Shown here: positions 57,601 through 64,000 of the stretch, piece by piece
Layout of the letters: each line of letters begins with the position of its first letter
Numbering within the stretch: position 1 is the stretch's first letter
Origin: Triplophysa rosa
Lineage: Eukaryota > Chordata > Actinopteri > Cypriniformes > Nemacheilidae
Reading direction: 5' to 3'
Length of the DNA stretch: 64,000 nucleotides
Assembly: GCF_024868665.1 (NCBI RefSeq)
Contig: NC_079908.1
Coordinates: 9,089,946 to 9,153,945 of the forward strand
Position numbers and translations under genes: made by a program
The notes under the pieces: generated by a model
Seen by the model: the letters and a program-made list of their open reading frames with translations, nothing else
Told to the model about the DNA's origin: nothing
Database searches by the model: none

Positions 57601-58395
57601 GCAATGGTGTTCACCTCCTGGTGCAAAAGAGAGAAGAAACAGTGCTGCGTGTGAAGAACGTCAATACCGGCACTCTCTAAAGGTCAGCGACAATCGTTAT
57701 CATCTGAACGTGTTGACACTGATAATGATAAATCATTTGAGGTGAACGGATAACAGGCCAGGAGATTCTTTGCATTTGAGCCACTGAGAGTTAGCCACTG
57801 CTCTGAACATTCAACTAACTGCCATCCAACACGTCTAATCCAAAAACCCACGTTTATGAGAGCACACAGCGAGGAAAATGGAAGGCAAGGCTGTGATTTT
57901 ACACTAATTTACTGGAAACTAATGACACACATACAGGTCCCACATACAGCAGGTATTAAGATGCTGGGAGGACAAAAAGACATCCGTGGTGTACATATTA
58001 TACAGTATGTAAACCCATCCATCAATACAACTGCATTACTGTACTATTTTCATTACTCTTTACAAACAAAATAGAGTGGAAATTGATTTTATTTATTGGG
58101 ATTTTATTGGATTATGAAAATAAATGACGATTTTATTAGTTAATTACTTTCATTACATTTATAGCAACAGAATAGCGACCGGGGACATTTATCAAGGAGA
58201 CAAAAACATTTGGATTTCCTGTTGTCAGGTGCTGTGGTGTTCCAGTGTTCTGGCACGCATTTGCATTTTTACCTCTGCCTCCGGAGGGTGCTGTTGCCCC
58301 GTCACCGATGCCAGGTATACTCATGCTGAGGCCAGTGCTCACTAGATGCCCTTCAGCGGGTTTCAGCCGCCAATTTAAGCCAAGCAGATTAAGAG
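21205..58395 (-). CDS. tenm2: Teneurin-2, 5' partial, with one in-frame stop
   Basis: Large type II transmembrane adhesion protein of neurons. It binds latrophilins and teneurins across synapses. 24 coding exons in transcript order: 58273-58395, 50558-50763, 49774-49969, 48335-48436, 46543-46737, 45822-46022, 44859-45044, 43795-43941, 36367-36577, 36157-36276, 34647-34908, 34071-34338, 33553-33696, 32506-32758, 32102-32122, 30564-30790, 29503-29657, 27181-28055, 25571-25746, 24440-24675, 24056-24352, 22337-23957, 22104-22234, 21205-21942. All junctions are GT-AG and phases agree; the sum is 2362 complete codons plus TAA. Domain order: juxtamembrane, jelly-roll-like segment, eight EGFs, Cys-rich, TTR-like, FN-plug, NHL propeller, YD shell, Rhs core, C-terminal Tox-GHH/TCAP region. 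TENM2 rather than TENM1/3/4 is indicated by [38 protein letters not shown] and the end [13 protein letters not shown], and by mat2b synteny. A TAA at 22725-22727 interrupts exon 22. The cytoplasmic and TM exons are outside the window. Whether this is a teleost a or b copy is unresolved. Confidence 0.95.
22104..22234 (-). CDS. tenm2: tenm2 exon 23
   Basis: 43 codons plus split ends, encoding [20 protein letters not shown] and then a variable segment ending SQDSDKTK. This links the Rhs core to the C-terminal domain (antibiotic-binding-domain-like region). The intron to exon 22 is only 102 nt (22235-22336). Confidence 0.92.
22337..23957 (-). CDS. tenm2: tenm2 exon 22: YD shell and Rhs-associated core, carrying a premature stop
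   Basis: 1621 nt, the largest exon. It starts [18 protein letters not shown] and contains many YD repeats (for example [65 protein letters not shown]). It ends with the Rhs core ([26 protein letters not shown]) and [10 protein letters not shown]. In full-length teneurins this forms the spiralling YD barrel closed by the core. Codon 411 of the exon is TAA (22725-22727). Both sides of it are intact and in the same frame. Confidence 0.95.
22725..22727 (-). other. tenm2: In-frame nonsense codon in tenm2
   Basis: The minus strand reads ...ACC TCT TTT TAC TAA GAC CTG CAG... (SFY-stop-DLQ). Family members have Tyr at this codon (TSLYYDLQ), so one base change (TAT or TAC to TAA) explains it. Loss would be 419 residues including this position. 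Two exon junctions lie downstream and the nearer is about 390 nt away, so nonsense-mediated decay would be expected if the stop is real. Confidence 0.9.
24056..24352 (-). CDS. tenm2: tenm2 exon 21 (YD shell)
   Basis: 99 codons, phase 0 at both ends. Starts [20 protein letters not shown], continues [13 protein letters not shown] and [13 protein letters not shown], ends WSFSYLDK. Conserved YD-shell sequence. Confidence 0.95.
24440..24675 (-). CDS. tenm2: tenm2 exon 20 (YD shell)
   Basis: 78 codons plus two bases of a split Asp. [20 protein letters not shown] through [15 protein letters not shown] to [11 protein letters not shown]. Aligns without gaps to the TENM2 pattern. Confidence 0.95.
24776..25480. 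other. tenm2 intron 19-20
   Basis: No feature recognised. Open frames are not supported. Confidence 0.6.
25571..25746 (-). CDS. tenm2: tenm2 exon 19 (YD shell)
   Basis: 58 codons plus one base at each end. [20 protein letters not shown] then [20 protein letters not shown] and [15 protein letters not shown]. The latter is diagnostic of TENM2 among paralogues. Confidence 0.96.
26244..26490. repeat. Probable DNA-element fragment in intron 18-19
   Basis: 'cttccatactatatagtagg' and 'agtatgaatactatgtccga' at the left are mirrored by 'gtatgtccaaaatgtattca' and 'cagtcatactatacagaacg' at the right. They form an imperfect inverted arrangement about 250 bp long. Confidence 0.45.
27070..27166 (-). mobile_element. 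tRNA-derived SINE, minus orientation, next to a tenm2 donor
   Basis: Reverse complement reads CCTGTAGCTCAGTTAGTTGA (A box) and GTGGGTTCGATC (B box), then the LINE-type tail 'gttgcgttggataaaaatgc ctgccaaatacataaacgt'. It belongs to the same broad family as 19434-19593. It begins about 15 nt inside the intron after exon 18. Confidence 0.75.
27181..28055 (-). CDS. tenm2: tenm2 exon 18: end of NHL propeller and start of YD shell
   Basis: 875 nt, phase 0 to 2. Starts [23 protein letters not shown] blades with [20 protein letters not shown], a Cys-rich loop [19 protein letters not shown] and [16 protein letters not shown], then the YD region ([20 protein letters not shown]) ending [15 protein letters not shown] sits about 15 nt into the following intron. 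Confidence 0.96.
28370..29165. repeat. Degenerate A/T-rich tandem repeat block in tenm2 intron 17-18
   Basis: Repeated 'caagaataaagtcgtaatat' and 'gagattaaagtcgtaatatt' units of about 20 nt, heavily diverged. Reverse complement of the family at 7525-8360. Confidence 0.8.
29503..29657 (-). CDS. tenm2: tenm2 exon 17 (NHL propeller)
   Basis: 51 codons plus split Gly. [20 protein letters not shown] then [20 protein letters not shown] and [14 protein letters not shown] blade. Confidence 0.95.
30564..30790 (-). CDS. tenm2: tenm2 exon 16 (NHL propeller)
   Basis: 75 codons plus split ends. [20 protein letters not shown], then [38 protein letters not shown] and [11 protein letters not shown] blade with the conserved disulphide pair around the GTGEQC loop. 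Confidence 0.96.
31408..31912. mobile_element. Non-autonomous DNA element between NHL microexon and exon 16
   Basis: Inverted ends CCGCCATATTGGAAC (about 31421-31435) and GTTCCAAGATGGCGG (about 31879-31893). The interior has no ORF. A related block with 'tctggcaaccctg' occurs at about 45420-45760. Confidence 0.5.
32102..32122 (-). CDS. tenm2: tenm2 21-nt microexon in the NHL propeller (splice site B type)
   Basis: Minus-strand acceptor AG at 32124-32123, donor GT at 32101-32100 (GTAATAC). The 21 nt preserve phase and insert seven residues: read through the junctions, ...LEL-RNKDLRH-SPSHKYY.... This matches the known alternatively spliced NHL insert of teneurins (RNKDFRH type). If skipped, the flanking exons still join in frame (AG+T gives Ser). 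Inclusion is therefore optional, as expected for a neuronal microexon. Confidence 0.9.
32506..32758 (-). CDS. tenm2: tenm2 exon 14 (start of NHL propeller)
   Basis: Phase 1 to 2. [67 protein letters not shown], ending LEL. The MGNGRRR and CPSC motifs are universal in teneurins. Confidence 0.96.
33553..33696 (-). CDS. tenm2: tenm2 exon 13 (FN-plug)
   Basis: [20 protein letters not shown] then [20 protein letters not shown] and MLNVRS. This is the C-terminal half of the fibronectin-like plug that closes the YD barrel. Confidence 0.95.
34071..34338 (-). CDS. tenm2: tenm2 exon 12 (FN-plug)
   Basis: 89 codons plus one base. [57 protein letters not shown] and YGITEAL. Conserved plug-domain sequence. 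The reading frame stays open past the donor at 34070-34069 for about 20 codons, but the spliced form is required by phase. Confidence 0.95.
34389..34525. repeat. Half copy of the long-TIR MITE seen at 34974
   Basis: 'atggacacaaaaccacagcc', 'tctcaaaatatcttcttttg' and 'tgacatgagggtgaataagt' match the right half of 34974-35288. Confidence 0.65.
34647..34908 (-). CDS. tenm2: tenm2 exon 11 (TTR-like to FN-plug)
   Basis: [59 protein letters not shown], ending HILPESQ. Completes the transthyretin-related fold and enters the plug. The donor is GTGCTG, weaker than most here. Confidence 0.95.
34974..35288. mobile_element. Long-TIR MITE in tenm2 intron 10-11
   Basis: The left end 'gatagttcaccctcgaaaat' with 'ctgtcatcatttactcaccc' and 'tttcaaacctgtatgagttt' is mirrored at the right end as 'catacaggtttgaaatgaca', 'gagtaaatgatgacagaatt' and 'tttcgggtgaactatcac'. 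Arms are about 70 bp. This is a very common fish repeat; partial copies lie at 8364-8402, 11590-11760, 34389-34525 and 48010-48140. Confidence 0.75.
35289..36114. mobile_element. Non-autonomous DNA transposon next to the MITE
   Basis: Ends share GCCGGCC blocks and inner 'ggggccctaagcag' motifs (about 35310-35325 and 36066-36080), flanking about 820 bp of non-coding sequence. No clear target duplication. Confidence 0.5.
36157..36577 (-). CDS. tenm2: tenm2 exons 9 and 10 (post-EGF Cys-rich segment and TTR-like domain)
   Basis: Two exons, 36367-36577 and 36157-36276, separated by a 90-nt intron containing a (GT)n run on the minus strand next to the acceptor. Exon 9: [51 protein letters not shown]. 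Exon 10: [39 protein letters not shown]. The CMDPDCC motif and the [14 protein letters not shown] start of the TTR-like domain are teneurin hallmarks. Confidence 0.94.
36882..36920. repeat. (GA)n microsatellite
   Basis: Uninterrupted GA run in tenm2 intron 8-9. Confidence 0.95.
36930..38640. other. tenm2 intron 8-9, left part
   Basis: No coding or repeat feature that I can support. Confidence 0.5.
39613..40996 (-). mobile_element. Rex1-like non-LTR retrotransposon, 5' truncated
   Basis: The minus ORF 40014-40991 (325 codons, uninterrupted) covers the reverse transcriptase from motif A ([10 protein letters not shown]) through motif B ([19 protein letters not shown]) to the catalytic FADDT motif, and onward to the C-terminal [14 protein letters not shown] region. 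The 3' UTR ends in a short-repeat tail of GATTCT units (39613-39640). It lies antisense inside the RT domain of the L2-like LINE. It lacks the N-terminal endonuclease, so it is not autonomous. Much better preserved than the copy at 1-495. Confidence 0.87.
42023..42617. mobile_element. hAT-like non-autonomous element in the LINE 3' region
   Basis: Begins TAGGGGTGGAGCCGAA and ends TTTGCAACACCTA. The subterminal regions share inverted 'attcg..aatac' and 'tacttaaaaaatatttgtat' type blocks. Flanked by AT microsatellites (42001-42022, about 42653-42678). I could not confirm an 8-bp target duplication. Confidence 0.55.
42758..42850. repeat. Perfect 93-bp palindrome (45-bp arms, 3-nt loop)
   Basis: Left arm 42758-42802 and right arm 42806-42850 are exact reverse complements over 45 bases, with AGG between them. 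The right arm runs into the LINE tail (TTGTATGTCG|CTTTGG). Confidence 0.97.
42900..43730. other. tenm2 intron 8-9, right part
   Basis: Contains a 13-bp inverted pair (CCAGAGCCGTTGA near 43047 and TCAACGGCTCTGG near 43111). Otherwise nothing recognised. Confidence 0.5.
43795..48436 (-). CDS. tenm2: tenm2 exons 4-8: the eight EGF repeats
   Basis: 48335-48436 EGF1 ([18 protein letters not shown]). 46543-46737 EGF2-3 ([35 protein letters not shown]). 45822-46022 EGF4-5 ([35 protein letters not shown]). 44859-45044 EGF6-7 ([32 protein letters not shown]). 43795-43941 EGF8 ([20 protein letters not shown]). All exons are phase 1-1. EGF2 and EGF5 have Tyr where the other repeats have Cys (NGQY, HGTY). 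Each therefore keeps an unpaired Cys, the feature that makes teneurins disulphide-linked cis dimers. No stop or frameshift. Confidence 0.96.
44371..44837. mobile_element. TIR element ending ~21 nt from the EGF7 exon donor
   Basis: Left end GGGGCGATCACATAGAATG; right end, reverse-complemented, GAGGCCGATCACATAGAAAG. The next inner block 'acgaggcgcgctgcac' is mirrored by 'acgcgaggcgcagcagc'. About 465 bp, G/C-richer than its surroundings, no ORF. It nearly abuts the donor at 44858-44857. Confidence 0.75.
45060..45780. other. tenm2 intron 6-7
   Basis: Non-coding; contains a diverged relative (45420-45760) of the element at 31408-31912. Confidence 0.45.
46960..48330. other. tenm2 intron 4-5
   Basis: No gene; includes fragments of the common fish MITE (for example 48010-48140, ending 'tttttgggtgaactcc'). 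Confidence 0.5.
48440..49770. other. tenm2 intron 3-4
   Basis: Nothing I can support. Confidence 0.5.
49774..50763 (-). CDS. tenm2: tenm2 exons 2 and 3 (membrane-proximal ectodomain)
   Basis: Exon 2, 50558-50763: [59 protein letters not shown]. Exon 3, 49774-49969: [60 protein letters not shown]-terminal to the EGF array. '[11 protein letters not shown]' and 'HLAFYNDGK' are family-wide; the [13 protein letters not shown] block is TENM2-type. Confidence 0.95.
50836..51486. mobile_element. Non-autonomous DNA transposon with ~25-bp TIRs
   Basis: Left end CTGTGTCTGAAACCGCTCCC; the right end in reverse complement is the same over those 20 bases. A second inner pair (TTTCGGACACTG / reverse of 'aggtttcggacacca') supports it. 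About 650 bp, no ORF. TIR sequence is of a type common in fish; superfamily uncertain. Confidence 0.8.
52440..53565. repeat. Diverged dispersed repeats
   Basis: 52490-52690 is the second copy of the repeat at 2275-2470. 53100-53130 ('caaatgtacacttctgaagt') and 53526-53565 ('atgagtaagtgtttcaaaac', 'ttttgaacagtg') look like remnants of Tc1/mariner-like ends. Non-coding. Confidence 0.4.
53888..54949. mobile_element. hAT-like element with 8-bp target duplication
   Basis: Starts CAGGGGTCTTCAACT; the right end in reverse complement is CTGGGCTAGTCAACTGGTGG. CCGTACAC flanks it on both sides (53880-53887 and 54950-54957). The subterminal 'gagggccagatt...gcgggccag' and 'ggcgggccag...gcgggccacc' blocks are also mirrored. 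About 1.06 kb without transposase, so non-autonomous. Confidence 0.85.
55396..55533. mobile_element. Fold-back MITE (~68-bp arms)
   Basis: Left arm 'cacagcaaaattgccagtgt', 'taaaaagggtcaaattaact', 'ctcacagtgtttatataatc', 'cacact' is mirrored almost base for base by the right arm around a TTGAG loop. Almost the entire element is inverted repeat. Confidence 0.88.
55738..57255. mobile_element. hAT-like element with perfect TIRs and 8-bp target duplication
   Basis: Ends TAGGGCTGTG and CACAGCCCTA are exact inverted repeats. GCGGGAGC flanks both sides (55730-55737 and 57256-57263). Subterminal 'gatacgcatcccgatacaaa'-type and 'gatgtatcgctgtatcgata' blocks are typical of this group. 1518 bp, no intact transposase. 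Confidence 0.9.
58273..58395 (-). CDS. tenm2: tenm2 juxtamembrane exon (first tenm2 exon in the window)
   Basis: Acceptor AG at 58397-58396, donor GT at 58272-58271, phases 1 and 1. Encodes [16 protein letters not shown], then a variable Ser/Gly-rich stretch ending TAPSGGRG, joining PWVLKNSS of the next exon. It corresponds to the residues immediately outside the membrane in TENM2 (MHLLGLNW... type). The preceding exon, which should encode the transmembrane helix, was not found up to 64000. Confidence 0.88.
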
Positions 58396-61300
58396 CTGTG
58401 TGAGAGAGAGAGGAAAAGAGAGAATTAAAATATAGAACATGACACTACATTACACCTTCCGACCACTTTATATATACACCGATGACACGTCCCGACAGCC
58501 GAGATCCTGCGACACAAGTATAACTCCTGCTGACAGAGGAGACTTTAGCATACAAATACATCATTATAGCCAATGACACACTGACTACAGTCTGAGCTTT
58601 GCTTGGGCTCCGTGCCCAGACAGGTTTAGTTGGACCGGGTTTAATCCAAACTGCTACAGGAATACTAAACTCGGCGTAGATATGAACATGTCATGTAGAT
58701 GTCAAACGCCACACAATGAGAGTTGCGAAGGAAGTGACAGTTACCTACGATACTGCGACGCAAGGTGCGAACGGACAGGAAAATTGTCTCGGGAAGAAAA
58801 ATAATAAACTGAAGCCAGTTAAAAGTCGGTGACGGATGCCAAAAAATCTCACCGCTTGTCATCGTTTTCAAGTGTGCGCACTAGAGGGGATTTTGGCTAA
58901 GCGCCTGCGTTTCTCTCCGCACCCCATATGTACCGTAATCACTGCTTCCAACACTTTGTAGAAACTGATTAGCTTTAGTGGAGATCACTCGATGTGCAAT
59001 ATTCAAATATGTCAAGTTGCATTTAAAAAATATGATAATGATTTAAGAAAGTTACGATGTGGAAATTACGGTAGAGTGAAAATACACACACACACACACA
59101 CACACGCCCGGGAAAACGCCGACATCTGCAGAATCAGCTGTAACACTTCACCTCCACCCCTAGTTCTTCTACCCCTCCCTAAATCTCATCCACGTAAAAT
59201 CAATGCCAACTCTGTCTTTCTCTGCCTTCTGCTTGCTCCTCAAAATGTGTGTCTGAGAGCGTCTTATCGCTCTCGTGTTGAGGGGTCAAAAGAAAGAGCT
59301 GACTCCCAGGGGCTACTAGCTGCTCTGATGCATCAACTTCATTGTCCCTCACTATTTCTCATCAACGGATCTTATCGCTCCATCCACTAATCAAGCCTTA
59401 TCTCTCACTTATTCCTTGTCCTTTTCACCTTTCTCATCCTCCGTCTCGCGCTTTTTTCTTTCCCTTCTCATCACGGCTCTCGCTGACAAAAATGGCCTTG
59501 TTATGACCCGAGACATCTTGTTCGGCTGAACAGCGCTATGGAGATCTGGAGGAACTCAGATCTGATACTGCAATTGTGATGCTATTCTTGAATGGGTTTT
59601 GCTTGGGAGGTCAGATCAGCAAGATCAGCAAACTCAATTGGCGAAATGACTAAGGAAGACTGTGGCATGGATTCTCTCTGTGTTGGTTTTGGGTGTATTG
59701 TTGGTTGGGGCTGTAGGGGGCAGGGTTGATTAAATCGCAAAACAATAAAGAAACAACTGAACCTTTAAATATCACAGAATAACATTTTAGCATCGCAGTA
59801 TTATAGTAAGTGTGGTCAACATAATGAGATTAAGGTCTGATTTTAGAACATGAATGTCAATTTCATCCTCAAATAATCTTTTGTGTGATTTTTTTGTGTT
59901 ATTCTTTGACCCGTATTTATGTCTTTTGTTTATACTGTACATTGTTTTGCTGTATATATTAGTCATATTCATATCGTTTATTTGTCTTTCCAAATTGTTT
60001 ATGTCTTTCCGCATTGTTTATTTTACGTGCATTGTTTTATATTTGCTGTTATTCTGAAGAGGTGCTAAACGGTATTTAGTTTTTCTGAACAATGACAATA
60101 AAGATCTATTCTATTCTATTCTATTCTCTACAGGTGGGTACAGATGCAGTTCTGATGTAAAATAAGTTTGTTGTACAGCAGCACGTTTTAACCGGTTAGC
60201 CTCGAAGAAATTTCATGATATAAATACATCCACATAAAGTACGTCACAGTCTACTGAATTTTTAAACAAGCTAAGTAATTGTAATAGTATGTTTACAGCT
60301 TTTCTTTGCAGCAAATGTGTTAACAAGGCATATGTGTGTGAGTACAGGATTTTCAATTAACACTAACAACAGTAAGAGCAGAATAAATAAATACAGTAAT
60401 AAAAAAATGAAATGCATCTTAAAAATTTCCATTGCATTTAGTGCACTTAGTGAAAGACACTCAGAAAGTGGCTAAATATTTTAGGAGAATGTGGGTGTGG
60501 TTAAGGGCCATCCCCGCATGCCCTCGGATGGATAAAGGTCTCACGTCTGGCCGCATTACCAGTAGTTGTTGCTTTGAACTTTTTCTTGCTAATGAAATCG
60601 GAGAGAGATCTTCAACAAACTCATTTTCAGTCTGCGCAGTAAGCATTAATTATTAAGAGGAAATGTGTCCTATGTGAAATTCATGAGACGCCGCATCTAA
60701 CTTTACGTAATCTCCATGTATAATTCACCTCAGGAAAAATATTACCTACGTAAGACACGAAGATAGAAACAGGGCGTACGAGGTAGAAAAACAAGACGCA
60801 CAACAGGAATTCCCTTGTCTTGCGTGATTAAACCAGTCTTTAGTTTGGAGTTCTGTTCGGCTTTAAAAGCACCCAGAGCAAATAAAGTCTGTGTCTCTAC
60901 CTGACGTGAACCGCAGTACTGAGTTTGCTTTTGCTGAGCTCGATCAGCTGAGTTGGTGCTGACAGCAGCATTGTAAAAGTGGGTGTACGCTTTTTCCAAA
61001 CTCATAAACTATAATGCGCTTTCATCGCAATGCCACAGGTTGAGTTTTGAGTTACCGTGGAGGCCTCCAACCGTCTTTCATTACACAAAGGGACTATGAC
61101 TCTGTACTTTATACCCAGGATGAGCTGAGGCTTTAAAATGTGTGCGTGGAGTTTTGAGCCACTGGCGGTCCACGAGGGGCCCTTAAAGAGTTCTGCTGTA
61201 TGCATATAAAGCTGCTGTGCTTGCTTTGAGCTAATGCAGGAGAAGCGCTGACCTCAGACAGGCGGTGAACAAGGGGGTCACAATATACTGGTATTGTCAA

Positions 61301-64000
61301 TTATTGAATTATTATTCAATAATTAATGAATAATTGTCAAAATGTGGTAATTCTACACACGATAAAAAGCTTAAATAATTCGGCACCTGTTTGTGTGACA
61401 AAACGAAATGAAGACAAAATGAAAAATTAATTTGATTGATAGCATTATTTGCTCATAAAAATCACTGAAGTAGATACTGTGATATTACTGCTACAGCAAA
61501 TTATTTAGTTCACGATAACAGCAAAGTAAAAATCTGATATCGTGACAGGTCTACTATAAAAAGTAAAGTAAAAGTAAAATTGCATGTTTTGTCATGTTTG
61601 TTTTTTACACCCAAACTGTACATTTGCCATCTACTACTGTAATATTTTTTTACTGCATTTCAAAAATTCGGTAGACATCTTTTTTTACAGTGTGAGCACT
61701 GGGGTGTGGTGGCTACAGGCGAGTCAGCTGATCTTTTGATGAGCTCATGGTTGCTGACTCATCTCTGACAGCGTGAGAGATGTTTGAATATTAAGGACGG
61801 AGTCATCGGTCTCTAAAGACCGATGAAGTTATGTGTGATGCTTTGTTTGTGTGTTTACAAACCTGGCAAATCTAGTTTGATAATCCAGAGTCCGGCACCC
61901 TTACACATTCTGTCACCATCTGAACGTTGCTTACTGCTCTAAAAAGAAACGTCTGGTATTTGCCCACCGTTTAATTATTTATCAGGCCTGTGGTGTTGCA
62001 TTTATACCCAAGAGGGACGTGTATGGATAAAACAGGCTGGTCTCTACAGGCACCATTCCAGCGAAAAGCAAACAAATCGCTCAATCCGAGACCGCTTTGA
62101 AGTCCGGCTACAAAGAGTGGGAGGACCAGAAGGCAGCGAGATGGCCGGTGATCCCAGTGAGCAAGTAGCTCACCAGGGAACGGTCTAGAGCCCTATTCCT
62201 GGATCTCTGAAGCTTCGTCTGCTCCTCTCTGTGTCTGTGTGAATAAAAACATTAACAGCCCTGCGAGCACGTCCCCGTGGAGCTCGCATGTACGTACACG
62301 CGCGCTGTTGCACCTCAATCAACCTGACGCAACCCATCCTCACTTCACAGCAATCTTCACCTGATGTTACAGAAGCCTTGTTTAACTCCGCCTCTCGGAT
62401 TGACCAAGAAAGATTGAATGACTTTGCATCTCGCCTTCAAAAGACGCACATACGCACGATCTATCAGATATCAAGATCTGGTTGAAGGTGAAAACGTTGC
62501 CGTCATTGCAGCTGATCTCCTTCAAGCGTGTGCGGCTTTGATGTGTGGTTTGATTTGAGGTGCGCGAGTTCTGCCGCTATGAATATAAATGCAACGCTAC
62601 GCTGGACGAGGGCTCCCTGAGGGCCGGCTCTATCTGATTACATCAGCTCAGTCTTGACTGTCGACTCAAAGTTCCAATCTCTAGATAAAAGTCGTCCCAA
62701 AATGCCACATGCGTGGTTGCGCGAAGTCTGGGAAGGATGCTGCTAGAGGCGCGCAAGGTCTGCGAGTTTAAAAACACACACAAACCTTCGTGAACCTTGA
62801 GCGTGGGTGTGTTGAATGGCATGACGAGATGGATCTAATCTATTCCGCTCAGCTTGTCAAATACACTCCGCACAGCATAACCACACACACATTCTCTACT
62901 CTACAAACACGAGGCTTTGAGTGACAGCGCTTTCCATCCCAGATTTAGAGCGACAAGAGGAAACACGTGATCTTTGACCCGCGTTCCACGCGGATGTAAT
63001 CAAACCGTTATTTCGTTCCCCTTCACTCAGCGAGTTTAATATTAAGCAGTTGTCAGAAAAAAATGGAATGAAGGGGAACGTAAATATAAAAGTGAGAGTA
63101 AAAATGAAACGTGTCATTTTAATCAGCTTCAGGCATGTATGCTCGGTTGTGTCGATTTGAGTTCAGGCGGACAGCTGCGAGTTAGAGATTGGCTGGCGAA
63201 CGTATTATCTCAGTGAGACAGAATCTCCAGCATCTCGGAGCGTGTAGGTGTGTGACTGATTGTTGTGTTTGTTTGCGTACCCATGCGGGCAGGGGGAGCG
63301 TGTGATGAGACTGCTGGGTCGAGATGGTATGTGTGTGTGCAAATATAAAATAGGCAGGTGACAGTTAAAGTTCATGCTGGCAGAGAGCTCAGTAAGTGGA
63401 CATATGAGTCATTTTGACTGACATTCAGTGTGCTACCATAGACCTTACTGAGAATCTTGACCCGTTTCAATAAATGAGTCACTGTGAGATTGACAGGATG
63501 CTGGGATGATGAGTCATTACACTTTTTGCTCACTCACTCTGATTCTCTTGAGAATTCTGCTCTCAAGACATGAAATCCAAATTTATGTGTTTTCTTTACA
63601 CATGTTTTTTGCTGTGCATGATTCATTAGTGTGGGAATCAGTTGGCATCTCACACTTTGATTTGCTTTACATTCAGAAAGTCACAATCTGATTCCAAAAC
63701 AGTTCTTAATTTATAATAGTTTTAGTAACAGTGACTGGAAGCAAATCTCTGGTGAGTTAGCTTGTTGACAAGCTCTTTGTAAATATTCTACATTAAAGCC
63801 GTATTAAAATACGTCTGCTCCAAGCCACGGAAAGAAACGGAATAAGCGGGTGTAATGACAGAGAATTAGAGCTTGTCCCATGACCGACATATTGTGTAAA
63901 ATGCCACGTCAGCACGACCTTAAGGTTTGTTATTGTCAATTAGCATTTTCTGTAGATTATCAACTTTACATTGTGCGATACATCAAGTCTGGTGTAGACT
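58396..64000. other. tenm2 intron upstream of the juxtamembrane exon
   Basis: No exon recognised on either strand. Includes an (AC)n run at 59083-59104, the LINE/SINE-like 3' end at about 59870-60127, a 12-bp inverted pair (63015-63026 / 63069-63080) and otherwise unremarkable sequence. The missing TM exon implies that the intron continues past the window. Confidence 0.6.
59870..60127 (+). mobile_element. Non-LTR retrotransposon 3' end with (TATTC)n tail
   Basis: Sequence ending 'tgaacaatgacaataaagat' followed by tandem CTATT units (60104-60127) is typical of a LINE or SINE 3' terminus with a short-repeat tail. No coding part preserved. Confidence 0.55.

Noticed and set aside
60742..61005. 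Minus open frame in the tenm2 5' intron as the missing TM exon
   Set aside because: No transmembrane stretch and none of the Lys-Tyr-Cys-x-Trp-Lys-Cys motif expected before the teneurin TM helix.

Overview
The window looks like euchromatin from a ray-finned fish, most likely a cypriniform or close relative. The evidence is multi-exon vertebrate genes with GT-AG introns, a dense mix of fish-type repeats (L2-like and Rex1-like LINEs, tRNA-derived SINEs sharing a LINE tail, hAT-like DNA elements, long-TIR MITEs) and many microsatellites. No species can be named from the sequence alone.

Layout. 1-8.4 kb is repeat-rich: a Rex1-like LINE remnant, older DNA elements, a two-exon piece of an unidentified minus-strand gene (5039-5838), degenerate A/T-rich tandem repeats, and four tRNA-Val copies or fragments. 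One of these (8459-8531) is a perfect tRNA-Val(AAC). 8.78-13.4 kb on the plus strand is mat2b, the regulatory beta subunit of methionine adenosyltransferase II, complete in seven exons (323 codons). 14.9-18.3 kb on the plus strand is cystm1, a small Pro/Gly/Tyr-rich CYSTM tail-anchored protein of 131 residues. From 21.2 kb to at least 58.4 kb the minus strand carries teneurin-2 (tenm2). I reconstructed 24 coding exons whose splice phases all agree; together they give 2362 complete codons plus the stop. They run from the segment just outside the membrane to the C-terminal TCAP-like peptide. The cytoplasmic and transmembrane exons are beyond the right edge, so 58.4-64.0 kb is read as a tenm2 intron.

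The most important observation is a single in-frame TAA in the largest tenm2 exon (22725-22727). It replaces the second Tyr of a conserved Leu/Phe-Tyr-Tyr motif in the YD shell. Every other exon, including about 418 codons downstream, stays open and conserved. The other informative finds are a 21-nt NHL microexon (32102-32122) encoding a seven-residue insert, a C-terminal domain that has diverged and lost about seven residues, two mobile elements ending within about 25 nt of tenm2 splice donors, a nested transposon complex in intron 8-9 with a perfect 45-bp-arm palindrome, and two hAT-like elements with exact 8-bp target duplications.

The three named host genes have separate jobs: methionine/S-adenosylmethionine metabolism (mat2b), a membrane-associated stress-type small protein (cystm1) and neuronal adhesion and synaptic partner matching (tenm2). 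They are neighbours by synteny, not an operon. MAT2B and TENM2 lie in the same chromosome band in human (5q34), which supports the tenm2 call.
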